From Bolinopsis microptera (taxonomy: Eukaryota; Ctenophora; Tentaculata; Lobata; Bolinopsidae), in the NCBI RefSeq assembly GCF_026151205.1, contig NC_087082.1, positions 3,810,001 to 3,874,000 of the forward strand: a stretch of 64,000 nucleotides of DNA, written 5' to 3'. The stretch's first letter is position 1. Each line of letters opens with the position of its first letter. Under the pieces are notes generated by a model. The model was not told the DNA's origin and searched no databases. It worked only from the letters and a program-made list of their open reading frames with translations. A program made the position numbers and the translations under genes. Positions 20,864 through 31,528 of the stretch are shown piece after piece.

Positions 20864-21400
20864 CACAGTGCTGGCAAGCACGACCGTTGCATTTATTGTG
20901 GGTATACTATGTTCCCCATTTACTATTATACCCCCTTTACTATTATACCCCCTTTACTATTATACCCCCTTTACTATTATACCCCCTTTGGTACACGTTA
21001 CAAGCCTCTTTTGTGCACGCGAAGCGTGCACTCCGGCCGGAGGCGGCGGCAGGAGTTTTCCAGGCATTAAGACTCATCGGAAGTCGTTCAGCAGATTTAT
21101 TTTTAGTTCAAAACATTCTAATTTGATGTCAAAGATGACAGGAATAAAAAATAGTTATGTTGAGGTTTTTAAGAAATTTGCATAAAATACTCGCCAGCAC
21201 TGTTATACGAAATTCGGTAAAAAACCCAAAATTGCCATATTCAGGTGCCTTAAAAACCATGTTAAAATTGAGTTAGAGATCTGAAATTTTTCAGGCCGTC
21301 TAGACGTTGACCAAATCGACTGCAAAAAAAGTTTCAGGTTTCAGGAGCATCGGGAAATGGGTTTTCTAGAACCCTTGTTTTACGATAGATTGTCGTGATA
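20864..21400 (+). repeat. R1 repeat, unit 1
   Basis: R1 inserted into the duplicon at ...GATCTGGGT. Copy A is uninterrupted there (about 12015-12030), and the flank resumes at about 30272. This copy has an internal tandem array of CTATTATACCCCCTTTA (four units, about 20930-20990). Frames at 20802-21185 and 20887-21126 are products of the repeat. Confidence 0.75.
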
Positions 21401-22436
21401 CATACATATATATATGTACATATATTCAGGGACATACATATATTCAGGGATAGACGCTTTGCCAGTCAATTGTAGCTTGTATTTAAGTGTCCATAGATTC
21501 AAAAGTATCAACTTAATAACACCAGAATGTGTGTGTGTGTGTCTGTTCGTGTGTAATTTCCGAACGGTTATACAAAAAAAATGGTAAGAGTTACGGGACT
21601 GGTTTTTTCGGTATAGTGTCGACAAAACTCTGACGAAGCCCATAAGCAAAATTTTTAAAAATCGGCCGGTGGTAAGTGGCTTAATTGATGGTTTTGTACC
21701 ATTAATGCAACATTATGGAGTGAGCCACTAAAATGGCTCACTTTTTCTTCCTCTTCGCTCTCTCTCTCTTCCATTACTGTAGCGTTGGTAATTAGGTTAG
21801 CCCCGCAAGTTATTATTAGGGGTGGAGGCACTGCTTGCGGTCTGTTTCAGAGTGTTTGGACTGTAGAAAGAGTTCATACTTTATTATGAGTGTGTGCTGC
21901 GGAGCTTATAAATTTAAACAAAAATGGAAAGCGGTTCAAGACGGGAGTGATGAGGTGAAATAGTCGTGGTACAGGCTGTACGGAGTACGGACCTTATGGT
22001 CATGGAATGTGGTGCCTAATAATGACTTAATTATCCACGAGAAAGAAGTTAAGTTTGAGTTTCGGCCCATTTCCGCAATATTCACTATCCAGTCTAAGTG
22101 AGAATACTATTCACGTGCAATGATTACAAATACTCCAGCCGAACACAGTCGGGGACAGGGGAGAACTGCAGACCTGTATATATTGTGATGTAATTATTAA
22201 GGGGGTGTGTTGAAAAGGTGCTAAATATTGCTTGATACGTTGATTGAGTTTGCCCCCTTTCTTCAAGATTCTTTAGCCACTCGATGTGGTCCTAATATTC
22301 ACGTGATCAATTCTATCCAATGATTGCAAATACTCCAGCCGCTAGCAGAAATTTGTTTGTAGTTTCACAATTTTCACAGTTGGATTTGTTTCGCTAGCAA
22401 TTTCACGAATTTATCTTTGCCGCTTGATAGATTTAT

Positions 22437-22454
22437 TGCAGGCTAATGCCTGCA
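22437..22454 (+). promoter_or_regulatory. Hairpin spanning the Helitron start codon
   Basis: TGCAGGC and GCCTGCA form a 7-bp stem with a TAAT loop, and the start ATG begins inside the loop. It is identical in all three Helitrons (34238-34255 and 44624-44641). A translational effect is inference. Confidence 0.45.
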
Positions 22455-25400
22455 GAAAATAACGGCAGGGGTAGGGGAAGAAGACGTCGTGGTAGAACTA
22501 CTTTTAGTTCAGCAGCTAGAAGACGTAATCAACGTCGTGACAGACTAGCTAATGAGGCAGTAGAGGAAGCACAGCAGAGAAGAGAGCAAGACCGGTTGCG
22601 TCACACTCCAGAACCACGTATCACATTTATGATGAGTAGTAGTAATCGAGCTAGAGTTTTAGAAGCTTTGACTGATGTGTCTGATGCAGCCAGAACAGCC
22701 ATGGACGAGAACATCCAAGAGTTTATGACACATCGGAGCTTATATATGTCAGAGGAGCAGATTATAGAGATGGATCGCACAGTGGCCAGACTGAGGGAAT
22801 CACAGGCACGAGCAGAGATGACTCCTGAGCAACGGGCTGCCGCTAATGAGGCCGACAGATTACGGATATCACAGGCACGAGCAGAGATGACTGATGAGCA
22901 ACGGGCTGCTGCTTATGAGGCCGACAGATTACGAACATCACAGGCACGAGCAGAGATGACTGATGAGCAACGGGCTGCCGCCAATGAGGCCAACAGATTA
23001 CGAACATCACAGGCACGAGCAGAGATGACTGATGAGCAACTGGCTGCCGCTAATGAGGCCAACAGATTACAAACATCACAGGCACGAGCAGAGATGACTG
23101 ATGAGGAGAGAGAGGCTGAGAGGGCCCGTAATAGGGCACGCCTTGCTGCTGAAAGAGACAGAGCCCGGAGACAACTTGGTGATGCTGTTGCACGCTCTTG
23201 GCCAGACCAAACTCCTCAACCACTTCTATTGGGGCTACGTGATCGTCCCTGTCCGTACAACTGTAACGCCTTAAGATTTGAAAAGGAACTTAGTGGTGTA
23301 CATGCTAGCTTATGTTGTAATAGGGGTAGGGTTAAACTTGAAGATTGCCAGAAACTTTGTCCGTATCCCGATGAAATGAAATATTTGTTAATGGGTGATC
23401 ATCCTAACAGTAGTAACTTTTTTGAATACATTAGACGATATAATTCAGCTCTCGGATTTGCAAGTTTGGGAGCTAACACCACACCTCCTCCTGGATACGG
23501 ACCGTACTGCTTTAGGATTCATGGTGCTGTTTATCATAGATCTGGCTTATTGCACCCTGAGGCCATTAATGAATCGAGAAGGTACGGTCAGATTTACATC
23601 CTTGAAGGCGATGGAGCATTACAAGCAAGACTGAATAATAATGAAAGTACGTTACGTCATGTCATGTTGCTATTACAGAATAACCTTACTTTATGCAACC
23701 CGTATGCTGCTGCGTACAAGAACCTCAATACGCGTGAGCAAGAGGAGATGCAACTCGCGGGAGTTGAGAACAGAGAGCCTAAAAATATTGGTATGAGATT
23801 TAGTGCAGGTCCTGACAGGAGGAGGTACAATGCTCCAACTCACAATGACGTAGCGGCTGTGTTTGTAGGGGAGGACGGTGTTCCTGGCAAGCAAGAATTT
23901 TATGTTTATCCTAAATCGTCGGATACATTACACAAAATTTGTGGTCCACTGTATAGTATGAGAAGTAGAGATTATCTAACTGAACCGGTTGAGAACGTAA
24001 ATTTAAATGAGCTTCATGAAATGACACCTCCCGGTTTTCCATTACATGACTTACAATTAAAAGTAAATTGTAATGTTAGATTGCTTAAGGGATTAGACAG
24101 TTATCCGGACGTTCCTGTAGGCTCACGTTTAAAAGTTACTGAAGTAAACCAAGTTCACGGGTACATAGTTTGTACCTATGCTGGCCGTTCTTTGACTGTA
24201 AGTAAAACTGATTTCGTAACATCATACCAAAATTCCACAGTCATACGACATCAGTTGCCGGTTAAGTTAGAAACATATTTAGAAAATATTTCGGCACTTA
24301 ATGCTAATTTGGACCCATTAGTCTATCCCATATTGTTCCCGAAAGGTGAGAAAGGCTGGCACTCCGAAATGAAACTAAATGACAAGGCTAGGGTATCACA
24401 AAAGATGTTTTATTCGTATAGGATTGCTTACAGAAATGAGCCTTTCTCGCCATTGCATTTTGGTCGCAAACTCTTTCAACAGTACTGTGTCGATTGTTGG
24501 GTTAGAACCGAGGCCAATAGGTTGAAATATATTAATGACAATCAAACGAAGCTACGTGCTGACCTATATTTTGGCCTCATGGATCACCTTGAAAGTGAAA
24601 ACATTGACCCCGGCCAACAACCGCAGCCTGGCCGTCCCAAAATTCTAGCATCGTCCTTTACAGCCGGGCCACGATATATGAAACAAAACTATGAAGATGC
24701 GATGGCTATGGTGACTGAATACGGGAAACCAGACTTCTTTACCACTTACACATGTAACCCTAAGCACCCTGATATTGACAATAACCTTGGCAATGACCCA
24801 AATAGAAACACACATCGTCCAAAATTAACTGCATCGGATAGGCCCGATGTAGTAGCTGCCGTTTTTAAATTACACTTAGAAGCATTAAAAGTTGATCTTA
24901 AGAAAATGTTTGGTAAACAATTAGCTAACATCCATGTAATAGAATATCAGAAACGTGGCTTGCCTCATGCGCATATCCTTATTTGGTTGGTGAACGAGGC
25001 AAAAGTTAGAACAGTAGAGGAGTTAGATAGCTTGATTAGTGCTGAAATTCCTGATCCTAATGTATTTCCACGATTGCACGAAATAGTAACTTCGTGTATG
25101 CTACACGGCCCTTGCGGTTTGGTGAAACCTAACGCATCATGTATGGAAAATGGTAAATGCACAAAGAAGTTTCCTAAAGATTTCCAAGAGGAAACGGTCA
25201 TGGATGTTAATGGATACCCATTGTATAAACGCCCAAACAACGGTAGGATGGTGATGAAAAATGGTGTACCGCTTGACAATAGATACGTAGTACCGTACTG
25301 TCCTTACTTATCACTGAAGTATAATGCCCACATCAACGTAGAAGCCTGTACATCCATAAAATCTATTAAGTACATTTTCAAGTATGTTTACAAAGGTCAT

Positions 25401-27710
25401 GACTGTGCGAGAATTGAGACAACTGAAAGAGATCCCACCTCTCGGGACGAGATTAAGAAATACATTGATACCAGATACGTGAGTGCACCGGAGAGTGTGT
25501 GGAGACTCAGTGGATTTGATGTGTGCGATAAGAGCCACACTGTTGTGAGATTAGACATACACGAACACCTCCATCAGAGTGTCACTTTTAGAGAGGGTGC
25601 TGATATTGATGGGGTGTTGGAGCGAGATCACAGTACGAAGTTGACAGCTTGGTTTGATTTGAATGAGAGAGATCCTGAGGCACGACAGTATTTGTATAAT
25701 GAGATACCTAAGCACTATAGGTGGGACCAGAAAAACAAGAAGTGGATTAAACGAGTGAAGTCGGGTGCTGCGGTGATAGCAAGAATCTACAGTGTAGGTC
25801 CCAGGCAGCGAGAGAAATTTTACTTGAGAATGTTACTGCTTCATGTGCGCGGTGCGAGGTCGTTTCGTGAGATGAAAGTGTACGATGATGTGAGGTATGA
25901 TACGTATGAGGAGGTGTGTCGTGAGAGAGGTCTGTTAACTGATGACACAGAGTGGAAGAGAACACTGGAGGAAGCGTGTGGGATAGCTACGTGTAGGCAG
26001 ATAAGAGAGCTTTTTGTGACGATATTAGGCTGTTGTGAGCCGAGTAATCCTAGAGAACTGTGGGATGACTTCCAGGAACAGATGTATGAGGACTATGTGA
26101 ATATCCATAATTTACCTCCTGATAGGGCGGTACATTATGCCCTTAGAGACATCAATCATTCACTGCTTGCAAATTACCGTGTTTCTGTCACAACTTTTAA
26201 TATAGACTTACTCGAAAACTGGGAAGATTTGCCCTCACTTGACGAGGCTGAGCACGACTATATAGATGTTGCTGCTGAGGCTGATAGATTTGACACCATG
26301 TATAGTCGACTTAATGATGAACAAAGGTTTATAGTAGATTCAATTATTCACGAACTTACACTGCATGGTTCAGCACCTAGCTCCGACAGGGTACGTGCCT
26401 ATTTCATAGACGCTCCTGGTGGTACCGGTAAAACGTTTGTCTTTAACACTCTTATTGCAAAAGCACTTGCATTGGACCATAAAGTATCCTCTTGTGCCTG
26501 GACCGGGATAGCTGGTAATCTGCTTAGATTCGGCCGCACTGTCCACAGTTTATTCAAGCTTCCAGTCCCAATCCTTGAAACGTCGACTTGCAATATAACA
26601 CCTTCATCAAAGCAAGCTGCTTTTATAAGATCTTTAAGTGTAATCTTTATCGACGAGGCGTCCATGATACCAAAACATGCTCTCTCAGCTATTGATTTAA
26701 TGCTCAGGGACATAACAAACAACACAGTTCCATTTGGAGGTAAACTTTTGCTTTTTGCTGGGGACTTTCGACAAACATTACCGGTTACCCCTAGAGCACA
26801 GCCTGCTGGAATATTGGAAAACTGTATAAACAGATCACCTTTATGGGAGCACATTACTCAATTACAGTTGACACAGAACATGCGTGCGAGGCCTGGAGAG
26901 CGTGAGTTTTGTGAATGGTTGATTAAATTAGGTGATGGGAAACTTAGGTCGGACCTCCCCGATGCTTTACCCAGTCAAATCGATATACCTGATCAATGTA
27001 ACATAACATCCGGTGTAGTAGACGCTATCTATCCTGATTTTAACGTAGATAGATCTAAGAGCATTATATTGACACCGAAAAACGTTGATACACATGTCAT
27101 TAACAGGGACACTTTAGCTAAATTTAAACCTGAGGAACAGAGTAGGTCGTACTTTAGTTCAAATGTATATGTTGAGGATGAGGGTAATGAGGTAAATAAC
27201 ATGTCTGTTGAGTTTCTACACTCTCTAACACCTAGCGGCTTGCCTTTGCATGAACTTGAGCTGAAAATTGGGTGCCCAATCATGCTTCTAAGGAATTTGG
27301 ATGTCAAGAACGGTCTATGTAATGGCACAAGGCTTATTGTTAGGCATTTGGGCGATAGGTGCATAGCAGCGGACATAATATCCGGATCTGAGGCTTCAAT
27401 AGGACGTCAAGTATTGATACCCCGCGTGAAACTGATCACGTCTGATATAACAATACCGTTCAAGTTCCAACGGACCCAGTATCCGGTCCGCCTGGCGTAC
27501 TGCATGACCATCAATAAGAGCCAAGGCCAAACATTCAACAAAGTAGGACTGTATTTACCTCAACCCGTGTTCTCACATGGCCAACTGTATGTAGGCTTTT
27601 CGAGGGGTAAATGTTTTGAAGACATTTATCTGCAATTGAAAAATACTGTATTTCAATACACAACCGAAAATCAGGCAGTTACAGTTAACGTTGTATTCGA
27701 GGTTAAATAG
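22446..27710 (+). CDS. Helitron Rep-helicase (RepHel) transposase, copy 1
   Basis: Intact 1754-aa protein. An Arg-rich N-terminus leads into five 23-aa tandem repeats (SQARAEMTDEQRAAANEANR type, residues about 119-233), predicted helical and charged. A Cys-containing zinc-finger-like zone (about 265-315) follows. The Helitron-like N and HUH Rep domain has the HUH box in QKRGLPHAHILIWL (about 836-849) and the tyrosine motif in YIFKYVYKGHD (about 974-984), where the catalytic tyrosines lie. The Pif1-like SF1B helicase has Walker A APGGTGKT (about 1320-1327), Walker B FIDEAS (about 1402-1407), GDFRQTLPV and a C-terminal TINKSQGQT plus YVGFSRG. All expected catalytic motifs are present. The ATG is the first in the frame and lies in a hairpin loop. 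No accessory OTU or endonuclease domain is seen. Confidence 0.95.
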   Translation: MPAENNGRGRGRRRRGRTTFSSAARRRNQRRDRLANEAVEEAQQRREQDRLRHTPEPRITFMMSSSNRARVLEALTDVSDAARTAMDENIQEFMTHRSLYMSEEQIIEMDRTVARLRESQARAEMTPEQRAAANEADRLRISQARAEMTDEQRAAAYEADRLRTSQARAEMTDEQRAAANEANRLRTSQARAEMTDEQLAAANEANRLQTSQARAEMTDEEREAERARNRARLAAERDRARRQLGDAVARSWPDQTPQPLLLGLRDRPCPYNCNALRFEKELSGVHASLCCNRGRVKLEDCQKLCPYPDEMKYLLMGDHPNSSNFFEYIRRYNSALGFASLGANTTPPPGYGPYCFRIHGAVYHRSGLLHPEAINESRRYGQIYILEGDGALQARLNNNESTLRHVMLLLQNNLTLCNPYAAAYKNLNTREQEEMQLAGVENREPKNIGMRFSAGPDRRRYNAPTHNDVAAVFVGEDGVPGKQEFYVYPKSSDTLHKICGPLYSMRSRDYLTEPVENVNLNELHEMTPPGFPLHDLQLKVNCNVRLLKGLDSYPDVPVGSRLKVTEVNQVHGYIVCTYAGRSLTVSKTDFVTSYQNSTVIRHQLPVKLETYLENISALNANLDPLVYPILFPKGEKGWHSEMKLNDKARVSQKMFYSYRIAYRNEPFSPLHFGRKLFQQYCVDCWVRTEANRLKYINDNQTKLRADLYFGLMDHLESENIDPGQQPQPGRPKILASSFTAGPRYMKQNYEDAMAMVTEYGKPDFFTTYTCNPKHPDIDNNLGNDPNRNTHRPKLTASDRPDVVAAVFKLHLEALKVDLKKMFGKQLANIHVIEYQKRGLPHAHILIWLVNEAKVRTVEELDSLISAEIPDPNVFPRLHEIVTSCMLHGPCGLVKPNASCMENGKCTKKFPKDFQEETVMDVNGYPLYKRPNNGRMVMKNGVPLDNRYVVPYCPYLSLKYNAHINVEACTSIKSIKYIFKYVYKGHDCARIETTERDPTSRDEIKKYIDTRYVSAPESVWRLSGFDVCDKSHTVVRLDIHEHLHQSVTFREGADIDGVLERDHSTKLTAWFDLNERDPEARQYLYNEIPKHYRWDQKNKKWIKRVKSGAAVIARIYSVGPRQREKFYLRMLLLHVRGARSFREMKVYDDVRYDTYEEVCRERGLLTDDTEWKRTLEEACGIATCRQIRELFVTILGCCEPSNPRELWDDFQEQMYEDYVNIHNLPPDRAVHYALRDINHSLLANYRVSVTTFNIDLLENWEDLPSLDEAEHDYIDVAAEADRFDTMYSRLNDEQRFIVDSIIHELTLHGSAPSSDRVRAYFIDAPGGTGKTFVFNTLIAKALALDHKVSSCAWTGIAGNLLRFGRTVHSLFKLPVPILETSTCNITPSSKQAAFIRSLSVIFIDEASMIPKHALSAIDLMLRDITNNTVPFGGKLLLFAGDFRQTLPVTPRAQPAGILENCINRSPLWEHITQLQLTQNMRARPGEREFCEWLIKLGDGKLRSDLPDALPSQIDIPDQCNITSGVVDAIYPDFNVDRSKSIILTPKNVDTHVINRDTLAKFKPEEQSRSYFSSNVYVEDEGNEVNNMSVEFLHSLTPSGLPLHELELKIGCPIMLLRNLDVKNGLCNGTRLIVRHLGDRCIAADIISGSEASIGRQVLIPRVKLITSDITIPFKFQRTQYPVRLAYCMTINKSQGQTFNKVGLYLPQPVFSHGQLYVGFSRGKCFEDIYLQLKNTVFQYTTENQAVTVNVVFEVK
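22800..23144 (+). repeat. 69-bp coding minisatellite in the Helitron gene
   Basis: Five in-frame 69-bp units encode SQARAEMTxEQ-type repeats; the fifth is diverged. The unit length is a multiple of three, so copy number can change without a frameshift. The same array is at 34601-34945 and 44987-45331. Confidence 0.85.
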
Positions 27711-27739
27711 CTTTTCTCTTTATATGCACTTTTAGCTCA

Positions 27740-28040
27740 TGGAATGAGGGGTGACAGTTGCTTTTTGCCAGTTACTCTCATTAATTTTATAACACAGTAG
27801 CAATAAACAGTAGCAAATAACAGTAATTTACTATTATTTATTAACAATTATACAATGAGAGGTGACAGTTGCTTTTTGCCAGTTACTCTCATTAATTCTA
27901 TAACACCGTAGCAATGAACAGTAGCAAATAACAGTAATTTACTATTATATATTTTAACAATTATACAATGAGAGGTGACAGTTGCTTTTTGCCAGTTACT
28001 GATCTCATTAATTTTATAACACAGTAGCAATAAACAGTTG
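27740..28040. repeat. Tandem repeats (about 111-113 bp) in the Helitron 3' region
   Basis: Three units, each containing GGTGACAGTTGCTTTTTGCC and CAGTTACT, begin at about 27748, 27860 and 27972. They are present identically in the other Helitron copies (from about 39549 and 49935). The minus-strand frames here just read the repeat. Confidence 0.85.
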
Positions 28041-28765
28041 AGATTTAACGTCGCAGAACATATTTTGTACCATATTACTGTACCGCATAACTGAGCTATA
28101 AGCTGGAACTGGTGTAGATCCTTGGCTTTCAGAAATAGAATTTGATAAAAGGGGAATTGCAATTCCTGCTTCGTTTCTGTTTCCAAAGCCTATGGTAACT
28201 ATTGGGCTGAGTATCATAAATAAATTTATATATATATCACCGAACTAAAAATGCATGGATGAGATTTATATTTTACTTTTATGTTTGAGACTATTTAAGT
28301 TTGCACCAGAGTTTGCGCCAGAGTTAGCACCAGCCTCAGACTTTGATACAAATTAAACAATTTAATAAACATTTGGTTGGGAGGGGAGGAAGTTGACTGG
28401 AAGGACAGATCAATTTACATACAAAACGACTACTGCTCGAGGAGCACATTCCTTTTAGTGCCACTCAAATTTCGACGAGGCCAGTACGACATAAATTTCA
28501 AATCTACATATGTTTCCTGATTATTTGCATCAAAAATTCGACGATAATTTTTTAAAACAGGCAGGCTAGAAGGAGTGTAAACGACGGCTCAGAATCCCAA
28601 CGGCTGAGACTAATAGTATTTATCTTTCATATAAACCTATATTTTTTGATTTAAGTTAAATACTATTGGATACGTGAGGGCACTCCGAATAAAATTGCTC
28701 ACCTAATGCGGATTTTGACTAAGCGGGTTAATACTCCTACCCTTTTTTAACTGCGGCAGTGAAAT

Positions 28766-28791
28766 CCCGGCCGAAGGCCGGGTTACACTAG
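28766..28791 (+). terminator. Helitron 3' hairpin and CTAG terminus
   Basis: 7-bp GC stem with GAA loop, followed by TTACA and CTAG. This is the canonical Helitron 3' end that signals replication termination. Copies lie at 40567-40592 and 50953-50978. Confidence 0.9.
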
Positions 28792-29750
28792 TAAAAGATA
28801 AAGCCATTTCCGACCACAGTTCTTGCAAATAATTGTTTACACTTTAGTTTACATTGTATAAACAAATTATTTGACGTCATGAACACCCCTTGATGACGTC
28901 ATCAAGTTAACCGTTTTTAAAACTTGATTTTTGGCAAAGTAATAACTTTTAAAATTAATTTTAAACCATTAAGGAGTAATTTTATTCAAAATCTGAGGAA
29001 ATTTTTACCTTAGATAATTGTTCAAGCATTCTGAAAATCTACCGGAAAGTTTTTTTAGCTTGCTCCTTCATAAAGATATTCGTCATTGAAGTTTGTGCTT
29101 TTTTGAAGAATTATTTTATAAAAACGTCAATTTTGCGATTTAGTATTCTCTGGTGTTGGGCCATGCCTTGGGTTGTGGAGCTTAGTTCTGCTTCCTATAG
29201 GTATAAATTGTGCATTAGGCTAGTTTTGAAGTTGAAAATCGAAAAGTTGCACGCGTGGGGACACGCCCAAATTGATAGAAAATTTCTAAAATCACTGAAA
29301 ATTTCTGTTTTCGTCATTTTCTGTCAACTTTAGAGTGCCGTTGTGATTACAGTTCTTCTTGGAATACTTTGAAACTTTGCATGCTTATGAAGCTATATAT
29401 AAAACAATTACATTTAAAAATTTACGGCGATTCAATATTGAAGCGCACGCAACGTCCGCTCAAAGTTTGCACGTGCGAAAGGTGAGAATTTTGCTCAGTC
29501 GTGATTTCCAACAAATTCTGCTTTGCCACGACAGTTTAATGTCATTATATATGAATTTAATGCCAACTTGAATGAGTATTAAGTGGCATATTCAGTCAGT
29601 GATCGACCGATTTGCTTCCCTAAACACAAGGAAATGTTTTTAAAGGAAAAATTTCGAAATCGTTGAAACTTCCTCCTTATTAATGAAGATATCAGTTTAT
29701 ATTTCGACTTGATAAAGTACCCTGACATTATAATCAAAAAGAGATGATAT
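28792..29750 (+). repeat. R2 repeat, remainder (unit 1)
   Basis: Continues the R2 interrupted by Helitron copy 1 and runs through the GATGACGTCATCAA block to the start of the inverted-repeat block. Frames at 29103-29333 and 29359-29571 are conserved only as repeat sequence and show no domain. Confidence 0.7.
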
Positions 29751-30270
29751 TTTACCAAAACCCATAATCATGGGTAGAGTGGACCGCTGCCAGTGTCTCT
29801 CTTTCCCAAACAAAAGGAAATGATATTAATTTGATTGACCGTTCTCAAATGCAAAATGATACCGAGAATGAAATCGGTCGCTCGCTTTTCCCATTCATTT
29901 ACAATTGTAATAGATTAAGAAGAACTACCCAAAGGCAGCTGTACTCGGCAATCAGCAATGAAGATTCAATAAACTTCAGCTTGTTCAATTAGTAATAACT
30001 ACCACCCTTGTCCCTTACCCCGAAATACTAGGTATCGACCCGAACGCAACCCAAAGAGATTTTTACAGCATCTGATTGACGTAATCAATCGAAACTTATT
30101 TATACAATTTGTAAGCCGTGAATGAATGGGAAAAGCGAGCGACCGATTTCATTCTCGGTATCATTTTGCATTTGAGAACGGTCAATCAAATTAATATCAT
30201 TTCCTTTTGTTTGGGAAAGAGAGACACTGGCAGCGGTCCACTCTACCCATGATTATGGGTTTTGGTAAAA
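29750..30270. repeat. Large inverted repeat with about 230-bp spacer (unit 1)
   Basis: The same arms as the palindrome at 15976-16306 (ACCCATAATCATGGGTAGAG to CGCTTTTCCCATTCATT), here separated by about 230 bp of spacer. The spacer reappears in inverse orientation at about 53000-53205. It is followed directly by the receptor-duplicon flank at 30272. Confidence 0.8.
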
Positions 30271-30298
30271 TAAATAATATAAAAATAAGGTTCTCAAC

Positions 30299-30675
30299 CG
30301 TTCCTACTAAATCGCTCGCCCAAATTTTAAGAAAATTCTTGTGAAAAGGCCCTTTGGGCATGAAAGTGATCGGAATCGGTGTATTTTTGGACGCTGATTC
30401 CGAATCACCCCCCATGACATAGGGTTAAAATGCTTCCCTGGAGAGTTATGGGCAAAAAAACCGTTTTGGTCACGTGACAGGCTAGTAAAATACGAATTCG
30501 ATTGTTTAGGGCTCGTGTTAGGGTTAGGGTTGTGGTAAGGGTTATGGTTAGCTTCGGGGTTATGGTTAGGGTTAGGGTTGGGATAAGGGTTTATGTAAAA
30601 ACCGTTTTGTACGGCTGCAAAACCATAAAAACCAAAGTCACGTGAAATTTTTGGGCGAGCGAATTAGTAAAAGCC
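30299..30675. mobile_element. 377-bp MITE with 9-bp target duplication (unit 1)
   Basis: GTTCTCAAC flanks both sides (30290-30298 and 30676-30684), while copy A has the site once (GTTCTCATC, about 12035-12043). The ends are inverted (ACTAAATCGCTCGCCCAAA against TTGGGCGAGCGAATTAGT). The 9-bp duplication suggests a Mutator-like source. The interior has degenerate TTAGGG-like runs (30510-30590) and a block (about 30380-30480) closely related to 1735-1830 in the hAT element. It is non-coding. Confidence 0.8.
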
Positions 30676-30758
30676 GTTCTCAACAGGTAGTGTGTGGTGA
30701 GGTCAAATCTTTAAATATAAAAAAGGCGCTATTTCAATTCGCTTCGGTCTCGTATATA

Positions 30759-31528
30759 CTTTACCTGTTCATCAGATACAAAATGTCTTCCGGACAAGCA
30801 TAAACCTGGTTGCAGTTCAAATAAACCCTTTCATATCGACACAAAAAGGTCCTGACATGATAGAACATGTTCGAAAAATTCACGGCCATTATTTTGAAAA
30901 CAGTTCATCGACAGACATTTCAAAGATTCTGGCCGATCTCAGACATGCTAACATTACCTCTGATGATACAATTTTTGATGTAATTGATATAGGATACTAC
31001 GGCAACACACCTCTCTGTATATATAACATCTTTAAGATGCAAAACAGCTATCAATTGTACAAAGTCTTCTATTGCATAGCTGTATCTACTTTACTGATAG
31101 TAATTTCAGTAGCATACATCATCATTGTCATCGAAGCTAAACGTTCTCGTCGACGAGTTGGCCCAGACAATAATGACAACACAACCCAATTGGCTCTTAA
31201 AGTTTCTCTCATGATAATCTCCCAGTTAGTGAGCTGGGTGTCCTTCATGGCTGCTGTCATTCACTTCTCGTGGATCAGTAACAGTCCCCCTCCAGCCAAA
31301 ACATTTGAAATATTCGCTCTGGTTGTGATTCCAATCAACAGTCTTCTCAACCCGATATTTTACAGTGGTTTGTATAAAAGTATGACCTCTCTTGTTTGGA
31401 GAGTATGGAAGAAATTAACTCACTCTGTTGATAACGTTGCAACAAACGAAATTGAACTAAATGTCATGGCAAATATTCCGAATGTAAACGAACAATTAGC
31501 TCCTCTGCCAGAAGATCAGCCGACTTAA
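30759..31528 (+). pseudogene. 3' fragment of the LDLa-GPCR gene (copy B')
   Basis: Only the last 256 codons or so (from the end of TM4 to the C-terminus, NPIFY included) remain, created by the tandem duplication breakpoint at 30758. Promoter, signal peptide, LDLa modules and TM1-TM3 are missing, so no receptor can be made, although the fragment is still open. It differs from copy B at about ten of 765 bases and at several sites (WRVWKK, NIPNVNEQ) agrees with copy C instead. One change converts a conserved Arg (VAVQRNP) to Ile. Confidence 0.9.

Larger units (their letters stand above)
21508..28791 (+). mobile_element. Autonomous Helitron, copy 1 (7284 bp)
   Basis: Starts with TC (TCAACTTAATAACACC) and ends CTAG. 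Sixteen bases before the final G lies a perfect hairpin, CCCGGCC-GAA-GGCCGGG (28766-28782). It is inserted between A (21507) and T (28792), the canonical Helitron AT target, with no target duplication. Joining the flanks gives AAAAGTA-TAAAAGATA, which is the intact sequence of the R2 copy at about 14527-14541, so the ends are supported by a paralogous empty site. The element has a 938-bp 5' region, one 1754-codon RepHel gene and about 1.08 kb of 3' sequence with three tandem repeats. Confidence 0.95.
18945..30758. repeat. 11.8-kb tandem duplication, unit 1
   Basis: Contains the 3' third of receptor copy B, its 3' flank, R1, the first Helitron, R2, the large inverted-repeat block and a 377-bp MITE. 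It is repeated head-to-tail as unit 2 (30759-42559). The junction at 30757-30758 joins CTCGTATA to CTTTACCTGTTC with a 2-bp TA microhomology shared by the left (18943-18944) and right (42558-42559) edges. Confidence 0.85.

Noticed and set aside
20267-21185. Open frames (75, 127 and 79 codons) repeated at 32069-32987
   Set aside because: They are conserved only because the whole 11.8-kb block is duplicated, lie in 3' flank and R1 repeat sequence, and have no recognisable feature.
26399-26854. 151-codon minus-strand frame inside the Helitron gene
   Set aside because: A shadow of the RepHel coding strand; the same holds for the corresponding frames in the other two copies.
27740-28040. CRISPR-like array
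   Set aside because: Three about 112-bp tandem repeats without spacers, inside a eukaryotic Helitron 3' region.
30510-30590. Interstitial telomere or chromosome fusion point
   Set aside because: The TTAGGG-like repeats are degenerate, short, inside a MITE with a target duplication, and present twice because of the tandem duplication.
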